Positions 6,968 through 12,391 of a stretch of 12,391 nt of DNA are shown here, piece by piece. The stretch lies in NCBI RefSeq assembly GCF_943914015.1, contig NZ_CALUAK010000052.1, forward strand, positions 4,333 through 16,723, read 5' to 3'. Under the pieces are notes generated by a model. It was not told the DNA's origin. It did not search any database and saw only the letters and a program-made list of their open reading frames with translations. The position numbers were made by a program, and so were the translations under genes. The DNA comes from an uncultured Corynebacterium sp. Its GTDB lineage: Bacteria > Actinomycetota > Actinomycetes > Mycobacteriales > Mycobacteriaceae. The number at the start of each line of letters is the position of its first letter. The stretch's first letter is position 1.

Positions 6968-8377
6968 TTACAAGTTAATCATGTGACCCGCGATACCGTG
7001 TGCGGCTTCCTTCATTGCCTCCGACATGGTCGGGTGAATGTGGACGTTGCGGGCGATCTCCTCAGCGGTGAGGTCGAAGCGCTGCGCGAGCGTCAGCTCA
7101 GGGATCATCTCGGACACGTTGGAGCCCACCATGTGGGCACCGAGCAGCTCGCCGTGGCGGCCGTCGGCAACGATCTTCACGAAGCCCTGGGACTCGCCGA
7201 GGCCCTGTGCCTTGCCGTTAGCAGAGAACGGGAAAGATGCGACCTTGATCTCTGCGTCCGGGAACTTCTCCTTGGCCTTCTCCTCGGTGTAGCCAAAGGA
7301 GGCGACCTGCGGGTTGCAGAAGGTGGCGCGCGGCATCATCATGTAGTCGCCGAGCTCGAGGGTCTCCTCCCCGGCGATGGTCTCGGCAGCCACGATGCCC
7401 TGAGCCTCAGCCACGTGAGCAAGCTGCAGCTTGGCGGTGACATCGCCGATGGCGTAGATGTGCTCAACGTTGGTGCGCATACGCTCGTCGATGTCGATGG
7501 CACCACGCTCGGTGAGCTTCACGCCGGTGTTCTCTAGGCCGTAGCCCTCGGTGCGCGGTGCGAAGCCGACGGAGACGAGGACGCGGTCGACGGTGAGGGT
7601 CTCACTCTTGGAGCCATCCTTGGACTCGATGTCCACCTCGACGGAGTCGCCGTTGTCGCGGACTGCCTTAGTGGCGTGTGCGGTGAGCAGCTTGACACCA
7701 AGCTTCTTGTACTCGCGGGCGATAGCCTTGGAGACTTCCTCGTCCTCGTTGGGGAGGACGCGATCCATGAACTCGACGATGGTGATCTTCACGCCGAAGT
7801 TGGCCAGTACATAGGCGAACTCCATGCCGATGGCGCCGGCACCGACGATGACCATGGACTCCGGGAGCTTCTCGTTGAGGATCTGCTCCTCGTAGGAGAC
7901 GACGTTCTCGGACAGCTCCACGCCCGGCAGGCTCTTGACTACAGAGCCGGTTGCGATGATGCAATCGCCGAAGGTGATTTCCTTACCCTTGTCATCGCCG
8001 TCGGTGATCTCGATGGTCTTGTCATCCTTGAAGGAGCCGAGGCCGTTGATTTCGGTGATCTCGTTCTTCTTCATCAGGTAGTGGACGCCCTTGACAATGT
8101 TGCCGGAGACCTTGCGGGAGCGCTTGTGCGCTGCCTCAAAGCTCATGGTGACGTCGCCTTCGATGCCGAAGGTCTTCTTTTCCTTGGTCAGTACGTGAGC
8201 AAGTTCTGCGTTCTTGATGAGCGCCTTGGACGGGATACACCCGACGTTGAGACACACGCCACCCCAGTACTGCTTCTCTACCACTGCCACTTTCTTACCC
8301 AGTTGGGCTGCGCGAATGGCAGCAACATAGCCGCCAGGGCCCGCACCGAGTACAACTACATCAAAATGTTCACTCAT
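6968..8377 (-). CDS. lpd: Dihydrolipoyl dehydrogenase
   Basis: A 469-residue flavoenzyme that reoxidises dihydrolipoyl groups with NAD+, the E3 of the pyruvate and 2-oxoglutarate dehydrogenase complexes. FAD-binding GAGPGG is at 11-16, the redox-active disulfide C42/C47 is in GGVCLNVGCIPSK, and the NAD-binding GAGAIG is at 179-184. The second FAD motif YAIGDVTAKLQLAH follows, and the catalytic pair H448/E453 lies in HIHPTMSEA. The start chosen is MSEHFDVVVLGAG, which matches the C. glutamicum N-terminus as I remember it. The frame extends 21 codons upstream, but those codons cover the promoter palindrome. No ribosome-binding site is visible, so the transcript may be leaderless or nearly so. 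Flanked by its own terminator; cytoplasmic. Confidence 0.97.
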   Translation of the reverse strand: MSEHFDVVVLGAGPGGYVAAIRAAQLGKKVAVVEKQYWGGVCLNVGCIPSKALIKNAELAHVLTKEKKTFGIEGDVTMSFEAAHKRSRKVSGNIVKGVHYLMKKNEITEINGLGSFKDDKTIEITDGDDKGKEITFGDCIIATGSVVKSLPGVELSENVVSYEEQILNEKLPESMVIVGAGAIGMEFAYVLANFGVKITIVEFMDRVLPNEDEEVSKAIAREYKKLGVKLLTAHATKAVRDNGDSVEVDIESKDGSKSETLTVDRVLVSVGFAPRTEGYGLENTGVKLTERGAIDIDERMRTNVEHIYAIGDVTAKLQLAHVAEAQGIVAAETIAGEETLELGDYMMMPRATFCNPQVASFGYTEEKAKEKFPDAEIKVASFPFSANGKAQGLGESQGFVKIVADGRHGELLGAHMVGSNVSEMIPELTLAQRFDLTAEEIARNVHIHPTMSEAMKEAAHGIAGHMINL

Positions 8378-8385
8378 ACTGTCTA

Positions 8386-8401
8386 AGTGTACGGATACAC
8401 T
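8386..8401. promoter_or_regulatory. Palindromic operator over the putative lpd -10
   Basis: AGTGTA-CGGA-TACACT is a perfect inverted repeat with 6-base arms. On the minus strand its second half, TACACT, is a TANNNT -10 candidate ending 8 bases before the lpd ATG. A protein bound here would block lpd transcription. The regulator is not recognised. Confidence 0.5.
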
Positions 8402-8532
8402 GTGTTCCCCGCTGGTGATTTGAAAACAATTTCCATGCATGAATAGGGAAAAGGCGAGGTTGGAAGCGATTTCCGACCCCGCCGGGGCGTATAAAATTCC
8501 GCCTCCGCCAGCCCCCGAATTTAGGTAGTACT

Positions 8533-8559
8533 AAAAAGGCTGGTCAGGTGGCAGTGCCC
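8533..8559 (-). terminator. Weak terminator after the 41-residue gene
   Basis: On the minus strand, GGC-AC-TG can pair with CA-GCC across a 2-base bulge, followed by TTTTTAG. The stem is short, so this is only a candidate end for the small-peptide transcript. The rest of 8402-8600 shows no gene; it has only a CCCCG-C-CGGGG palindrome near 8478. Confidence 0.3.
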
Positions 8560-8600
8560 GTTTCGTCGTAGACAGGCTACAAAACCGCGGCAGATACGGA

Positions 8601-8726
8601 TTAAATAAGGCCCAGTTCCGCGCTGGAGATAGCAAGCGAGGAGGAGCCGTTGTGCAGCAGCATGCCGAAGAACTCGTTGATTGAAATGAGTATCTGCTCG
8701 AGGGGCTCAAGGGGGAAGAATTCCAT
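8601..8726 (-). CDS. 41-residue acidic peptide, porin-like (PorA/PorH type?)
   Basis: The frame begins MEFFPLEPLEQILIS and ends SSAELGLI. It has five Glu and no Lys or Arg. An amphipathic stretch (about 6-24) puts L, I and F on one face and E, Q and N on the other. After it come four glycine or small residues and an SSS run (28-30). There is no signal peptide. AGAAAGG, a strong ribosome-binding sequence, lies 6 bases before the ATG. Short, acidic, signal-less, Ser-containing peptides are the form of the C. glutamicum mycomembrane channel peptides PorA and PorH, which are O-mycoloylated on Ser. The gene is divergent from a mycolyltransferase with a related promoter. The gene call is good; the porin-like role is inference, and it could be another kind of envelope peptide. 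Confidence 0.72.
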   Translation of the reverse strand: MEFFPLEPLEQILISINEFFGMLLHNGSSSLAISSAELGLI

Positions 8727-8758
8727 GGTCAGCCTTTCTTTAGAGGTGTCTTTCACGT

Positions 8759-8805
8759 GGGCGCCACCGGCGTGAAGCACCCCACCCGCGGGGTGGTCAC
8801 GGCGC
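8759..8805 (-). promoter_or_regulatory. Structured 5' leader of the 41-residue gene
   Basis: A hairpin core CCACCC-GCG-GGGTGG (8782-8796) is flanked by CGTG (8771-8774) / CACG (8798-8801), and GCGCC (8761-8765) / GGCGC (8801-8805) can extend the fold. It lies in the roughly 100-base leader implied by the promoter at 8834-8860. No T-run follows, so it is not a terminator. It may stabilise the mRNA or control translation. Confidence 0.5.
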
Positions 8806-8833
8806 TTGCTGTCGTGGCGGTTCTATAAGCTTT

Positions 8834-8860
8834 ATTCACTTTGCGCGCCCATTACGTTAC
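8834..8860 (-). promoter_or_regulatory. Sigma-D-like promoter for the 41-residue gene
   Basis: On the minus strand GTAACG (8860-8855) is an exact -35 of the form reported for SigD in mycobacteria and corynebacteria (GTAAC[A/G]). The -10 position, 16-17 bases further, reads TGAAT, which only partly fits the expected GAT. Immediately upstream lies a mirrored copy of the same motif facing the mycolyltransferase gene. Confidence 0.45.
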
Positions 8861-8887
8861 ACCAGATGAACCGTGGGGTTCCGCGTG

Positions 8888-8918
8888 TTAACGTAAACAG
8901 CTAGTATTTCGATATAGT
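8888..8918 (+). promoter_or_regulatory. Sigma-D-like promoter for the mycolyltransferase gene
   Basis: TTAACG (8888-8893), 16 bases, then CGAT (8910-8913) match the SigD form GTAACG-N16-CGAT with one mismatch. A housekeeping-type -10, TATAGT (8913-8918), overlaps it. C. glutamicum SigD is reported to control mycolyltransferase genes. The implied leader is about 60 bases and contains the hairpin CTCCC-TCC-GGGAG (8927-8939); GAGGA lies 7 bases before the ATG. Confidence 0.5.
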
Positions 8919-8981
8919 TTGTGCCCCTCCCTCCGGGAGCAGGAATAAATAGATACTAGCCATAAATGTGAGGATGTTACG

Positions 8982-10304
8982 ATGAGCCACCTTCATTCCG
9001 CTTCTCGTCGCGCGCGTCGTCTCGCTGCCAGCACCGTTGCTGTAGCCACGATGGTCGCCGGCTTGCCTGCGCTCGCGTCAGCCCAGGAAGCCCCCGTCGC
9101 CCCGGCTGTCACCGCCGATCCGGCGGATACCGCAGCCGCGGAAGCAAACGCCACAGCAGCGCCTACTACCAATGGGCTCGCTGAACTGAAAAAGGAAGAG
9201 TACGGCGACAAAGCTTACGAGAAGTGGCGTGGCAGGATTGGTGGCTATCGCCAGGTGCCGGCCACGGACGAGGCCGGAAACGTCCACATGGGCGAGGACG
9301 GCAAGCCGAAACTCGTACGCGAGATTGAAAAAGGTCCTGGTAACCACCAGCGCTACGTCTACGCAACTGGATCTGTCGTTGACAGGGTCAGCGTTTACCA
9401 GGCTGTTTCCCCCTCGATGAGCCGCACTATCCCGCTCGTCGTCATCCACGCGACGGAGCCGAACCGACCGACGCTGTACGTACTCAACGGCGGCGACGGT
9501 GGCGAGGGCTCTGCTAACTGGATCATGCAGACGGAAATGATGGACTTCTACAAGAAGAAGAACATCAACGTTGTGGTCCCCATGGAGGGCAAGTTCTCCT
9601 ACTACTCCGACTGGGTCAACAAGAAGGACGGCCTCGGTGGCAAGCAGATGTGGGAGACGTTCCTCACCAAGGAACTCCCGCCCGTCATGGAGAGGGAGCT
9701 GAACGCGAACGACAAGCGTGCCATCACTGGCATGTCGATGTCTGCGACGACAGTACTCCTCTACGCCCAGCACCACCCGGGCTTCTACGATGCAATCGGC
9801 AGCTTCTCCGGCTGCGCCCAGACCAACGATTCCATGGGCCGCATCGCCATCGACCTCACCCTCGACCGTGCTAACTCCAACATCAACGAGATGTGGGGCA
9901 ACGGCGAGGCCTTCCAGCCTGGCTACGCCGATGCGCCGATCGACAACTACCTGCAGTACAACGACGCACTCGTCAACGCCGAGAAGCTCCGTGGCCAGAC
10001 GATGTACATCTCCAACGCCTCGGGCCTGTCCGGTCGCTGGGATTACTGGTCCAGCCCGCGCACCCGCGGCAACTCCGCCGCCATGGCTGAGGTGGAGGTC
10101 GTCGGCGGCGTCATCGAGGGCGCAACGAACTTCTGCACCCACCAGCTGAAGGCAAAACTGGACAAGGCCGGCATCCCCGCCGACTGGAACTTCCGCCCGG
10201 TGGGCACGCACCAGTGGGGTTACTGGGAAGATGACATGCACCTCTCCTGGCCCACACTGGCTCGCGGCATGGGCATCGAGGACGAAATCACGCCCGAAAG
10301 CTAG
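8982..10304 (+). CDS. Secreted corynomycolyltransferase, antigen 85 family
   Basis: A 440-residue alpha/beta-hydrolase (esterase D/antigen 85 family) that transfers corynomycolate from trehalose monocorynomycolate to trehalose, arabinogalactan or proteins outside the membrane. A signal peptide with RR-rich N-region and hydrophobic core is probably cut after ALASA (residue 34). An Ala-rich linker follows. The nucleophile is S252 in GMSMS, and the catalytic His is H410 in GTHQWGYW, matching the GTHSW of Ag85. The acid is not assigned with certainty. Two Cys, C278 and C385, could form a disulfide. There are no C-terminal LGFP repeats, so it is the short Cmt type rather than the PS1/Cop1 type. 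GAGGA precedes the start by 7 bases. Single-gene unit, ended by a strong terminator. Confidence 0.93.
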   Translation: MSHLHSASRRARRLAASTVAVATMVAGLPALASAQEAPVAPAVTADPADTAAAEANATAAPTTNGLAELKKEEYGDKAYEKWRGRIGGYRQVPATDEAGNVHMGEDGKPKLVREIEKGPGNHQRYVYATGSVVDRVSVYQAVSPSMSRTIPLVVIHATEPNRPTLYVLNGGDGGEGSANWIMQTEMMDFYKKKNINVVVPMEGKFSYYSDWVNKKDGLGGKQMWETFLTKELPPVMERELNANDKRAITGMSMSATTVLLYAQHHPGFYDAIGSFSGCAQTNDSMGRIAIDLTLDRANSNINEMWGNGEAFQPGYADAPIDNYLQYNDALVNAEKLRGQTMYISNASGLSGRWDYWSSPRTRGNSAAMAEVEVVGGVIEGATNFCTHQLKAKLDKAGIPADWNFRPVGTHQWGYWEDDMHLSWPTLARGMGIEDEITPES

Positions 10305-10316
10305 TCCTCACTCCCC

Positions 10317-10350
10317 TTTCCCCTCACCTCACGGTGGGGGGAAATTTTTT
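10317..10350 (+). terminator. Strong Rho-independent terminator of the mycolyltransferase gene
   Basis: TTTCCCCTCACC (10317-10328) pairs with GGTGGGGGGAAA (10333-10344) over 12 positions with one G-U pair and a 4-base loop. TTTTTT (10345-10350) follows. It starts 12 bases after the stop codon. Confidence 0.9.
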
Positions 10351-10387
10351 GGCTTTTCGACGCTCACCCCGCAGCCTTATCCCGAAC

Positions 10388-10509
10388 GCGGCCCATCCCC
10401 TTCCAGCTGCTCGCACATCCGAACCGGTTGGGCCGCACTCGGTACGCCGGAGTCTCCAATGCGGCCCGACCCTGGTTGAAGGCGGAGAGTCGCTGAGGCG
10501 GTGGGCCGC
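10388..10509. repeat. Second locus of the 73-base palindrome family
   Basis: Right arms GCGGCCCA (10388) and GCGGCCCG (10461) are 73 bases apart, and left arms TGGGCCGC (10429 and 10502) are also 73 apart. Left-to-right arm offset is 32 bases (10429 to 10461), the same as in the array at 1-465. Linker sequences have diverged from that array, so geometry and arms are what is conserved. The expected first left arm (near 10356) is missing, beside the terminator. Confidence 0.85.
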
Positions 10510-10559
10510 ATTCGGTTCGGGGTGTGGGCGGGGTGTGGCTGCTGTGTAGGATTCTCCCT

Positions 10560-11759
10560 ATGAAGGCGATGAGCATAGCGACGATTTTTTCCGCACTGTC
10601 GGGGTTTATCGTCATCTTTGTAGCCACCCTCGCTCTGGATGGCCCCATCTTTGAGCAGTTCAACGCCTATTGGGGTTTGTTCTTCGCCGTCGCCGGTCTC
10701 ATCGACGGGCTCATGCAGGAAACCACCCGCGCCGTCTCCTCCCCGCACCCACGGGGTACTGCCCGTCCGCACGTCGCAGCGCTGATCCTCGGTGGGGCGA
10801 TCGGGCTGCTGGCTATCGTCTGTGGGCCGCTTCTTCTCCCCCGCATTGTCGACGAGCGCCCGGTCACCGCTTCTGCGCTGCTCACCGTGGGTATTGTGTG
10901 CTACGCCTACCAGGCAGCCCTGTCGGGCATTCTCTCCGGGCTGAAGCTGTGGAATCACTACGCTGTCTTGCTCATTCTCGATTCCGGTATCCGCCTCGCG
11001 CTCGTCCTCATCGCCCTCGCTGCAGGCTGGGGCCTCACTTCGTTCCTCATCGTCACGGTCATCGGTGCGATCAGCTGGGCAATCATCATTGGGTGCTCGC
11101 CCCGCGCCCGTCACGGTTTGCTCACCTCGCTTGCCGACGTATCCAGCCGCCAATTCATGCGCCGCGTCGGTGCCGCCATGCTGGCCTCCGGTGCCTCTGC
11201 AGCCCTTATCACGGGCTTTCCCGCCATGATGAAATTCACTGGGGATGCGGGAACGCTCGCCGGTCTCATGCTCGCCATCACACTCACCCGCGCCCCCATC
11301 CTCGTCCCGCTGCAGCGATTCCAGTCCGCGCTCATCGTGTACTTCGTGGAAAAGAGGGGCTCCCCCATAAAGCCGATCCTCGCTGTCATCGCCTTGGGGC
11401 TCATCGGCGCGGTGGCTGCCTACCTCATCGGGCCGTGGATCCTGAGCACCTTCTTCTCCCCTGACTACTACGTCTCGGGGTGGATCCTCGCGGTCCTCAC
11501 CTTTGCTGCGGCCTGGATGGGGGCGCTCATCATCACTGGTACGCGCACCCTCGCGGCGGAGCAGCACCGGCTGTATGTTCTCGGGTGGATCGTCGCCTCG
11601 GTATCAGCGTTTGCCGTCCTCCTGCTGCCGCTGTCGACAACTGCCGCGGTGCTCGCAGCCCTGACGGTGGGGCCCGCACTGGGCATCCTTGTCCACCTTG
11701 GTGGGTACAAAGCGGAACCACAGCGCAGTGCGGAACAACAGGGCGTCGACAAGCGGTAA
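10560..11759 (+). CDS. Polytopic membrane protein, Wzx/MOP flippase-like
   Basis: A 399-residue, very hydrophobic protein with about 12 membrane helices and few charged residues until the polar C-terminal tail (about 20 residues, GGYKAEPQRSAEQQGVDKR). The size, helix count and the glycosyltransferase immediately downstream suggest a polysaccharide or lipid-linked sugar flippase of the MOP superfamily, comparable to the Wzx proteins of capsule clusters. No catalytic motif confirms this. The start chosen is ATG in MKAMSIATIFSALSG, with AGGA 8 bases upstream. A GTG 12 codons earlier is in frame but lies next to the palindrome repeat and has no ribosome-binding site. Probably acts in surface glycan export together with the next gene. 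Confidence 0.85.
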   Translation: MKAMSIATIFSALSGFIVIFVATLALDGPIFEQFNAYWGLFFAVAGLIDGLMQETTRAVSSPHPRGTARPHVAALILGGAIGLLAIVCGPLLLPRIVDERPVTASALLTVGIVCYAYQAALSGILSGLKLWNHYAVLLILDSGIRLALVLIALAAGWGLTSFLIVTVIGAISWAIIIGCSPRARHGLLTSLADVSSRQFMRRVGAAMLASGASAALITGFPAMMKFTGDAGTLAGLMLAITLTRAPILVPLQRFQSALIVYFVEKRGSPIKPILAVIALGLIGAVAAYLIGPWILSTFFSPDYYVSGWILAVLTFAAAWMGALIITGTRTLAAEQHRLYVLGWIVASVSAFAVLLLPLSTTAAVLAALTVGPALGILVHLGGYKAEPQRSAEQQGVDKR

Positions 11760-11762
11760 TCT
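11757..11762 (+). promoter_or_regulatory. Putative -10 for leaderless glycosyltransferase transcript
   Basis: TAATCT overlaps the stop codon of the flippase-like gene and ends 7 bases before the ATG at 11770. There is no Shine-Dalgarno sequence before that ATG. A leaderless start inside the operon would explain this, although read-through from upstream is also possible. Confidence 0.35.
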
Positions 11763-11769
11763 ACTTGCT

Positions 11770-12391
11770 ATGCAGACTCTTGCCGTGTTGATGTCGGTGT
11801 ACCACAAGGTAGACCCCACCGAGTTCGCCGAGGCGCTCGACTCGATTTTTGCGCAGACCCGGCCGGCCGACGAGGTCATCCTCGTGAAAGACGGGCCCCT
11901 AACCGACGAGCTCGAGGCCGTCATTGCCTTCTACGGAGACGCGGTCACGGTCGTGCCGCTGGAGCGCAACTGCGGGCTCGGCGCTGCGCTGGCCCGCGGG
12001 CTAGAGCACGTGACCGCGGAGTTTACCGCGCGGATGGACACCGACGACGTGAGCGTCCCGCACCGCTTTGAAACACAGCTCGCGTGGTTTGCCCGCCACC
12101 CGGAAACCGACGCCCTCGGTGCATCGATGGTGGAGTTCACCGGAGATAGGGAGCTGGGCGTGCGCGCCATGCCCGAGCATGCCATCGAGATTCAGCGCTA
12201 CGCCAAGATCAACAGCCCCATAAACCACCCGACGGTGATGTTCCGGACGCAATCCGTCCGCGACGCCGGTGGCTACCAGCCCATCAAGAACCTCGAGGAT
12301 TACGACCTGTGGGCGCGAATGCTTGCCTCGGGGATGCGCCTGCACAACCTCCAAGAGCCACTCGTGCGCTTCCGCCTCGACGATGCCGTCT
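11770..12391 (+). CDS. GT2 family glycosyltransferase, 3' end beyond the window
   Basis: The first 207 residues of a GT-A fold, family 2 glycosyltransferase, open to the right edge. The nucleotide-sugar binding start is AVLMSVYHKVDP, followed by VILVKDGPL (36-44). The metal-binding DxD is in MDTDD (D90, D92), and the acceptor-side region has HPTVMF and EDYDLW (176-181). It likely adds a sugar from a nucleotide donor to a lipid-linked or surface glycan on the cytoplasmic side of the membrane. It begins 10 bases after the flippase-like stop codon. No ribosome-binding site is evident; a TANNNT hexamer 7 bases upstream suggests leaderless initiation. Substrate unknown. The missing C-terminus could carry membrane segments. 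Confidence 0.93.
   Translation, partial: MQTLAVLMSVYHKVDPTEFAEALDSIFAQTRPADEVILVKDGPLTDELEAVIAFYGDAVTVVPLERNCGLGAALARGLEHVTAEFTARMDTDDVSVPHRFETQLAWFARHPETDALGASMVEFTGDRELGVRAMPEHAIEIQRYAKINSPINHPTVMFRTQSVRDAGGYQPIKNLEDYDLWARMLASGMRLHNLQEPLVRFRLDDAV

Noticed and set aside
8378..8440. 21-codon upstream extension of lpd
   Set aside because: It covers the palindrome and -10 element, and Lpd proteins normally begin within a few residues of the FAD motif.
8521..8539. DtxR-type iron box (TTAGGTAGTACTAAAAAGG)
   Set aside because: The first half fits, but the second half does not; only about 10 of 18 consensus positions match, and it is not next to a promoter.
10377..11567. 396-codon minus-strand frame opposite the flippase-like gene
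   Set aside because: Its product is extremely polar, the mirror image of a hydrophobic gene, and it has no start signals. The plus strand has the membrane protein and a ribosome-binding site.

Overview
The window comes from an actinobacterium of the genus Corynebacterium (species not determined). Three things point there: a B. subtilis-type sdhC-sdhA-sdhB operon whose SdhA has the long N-terminal extension and C-terminus I know from C. glutamicum, a 469-residue Lpd very close to the C. glutamicum enzyme, and an antigen-85-type corynomycolyltransferase. No RNA gene, insertion sequence or CRISPR array was seen.

Layout, left to right. 1-470 is a non-coding array of palindromes with an exact 73-base period; it runs off the left edge. 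487-2286, minus strand, is a three-gene membrane-protein unit: a DUF445 protein, a 49-residue peptide and a DUF2516-type protein, ending in a hairpin terminator. 2288-6376, minus strand, is the succinate dehydrogenase operon sdhCAB plus a two-helix membrane protein, with a terminator that abuts the DUF445 start codon. 6377-6575 is the sdhC control region with two inverted repeats. 6576-6767 is a small Cys-rich protein gene. 6968-8377 is lpd, with a strong terminator and a palindrome over its putative -10 element. The ramB gene that I recall between lpd and sdhC in C. glutamicum is absent.

8402-8600 holds no gene that I can see. 8601-8981 is a divergent intergenic unit: a 41-residue acidic peptide gene on the minus strand faces a secreted corynomycolyltransferase (8982-10304) on the plus strand. 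Both have sigma-D-like -35 elements. After a strong terminator (10317-10350) comes a second copy of the 73-base repeat family (10388-10509). A Wzx/MOP-type membrane protein (10560-11759) and a GT2 glycosyltransferase cut by the right edge (from 11770) follow.

The left and middle parts are central respiration and TCA-cycle metabolism: Lpd is the E3 of the 2-oxoacid dehydrogenases, and SdhCAB oxidises succinate into the menaquinone pool. The right part is envelope biogenesis: mycolate transfer to trehalose, arabinogalactan or proteins, a putative mycomembrane peptide, and surface polysaccharide export and synthesis. The least explained items are the 73-base palindrome family, the 41-residue peptide with its divergent promoters, and the terminator fused to the DUF445 start.
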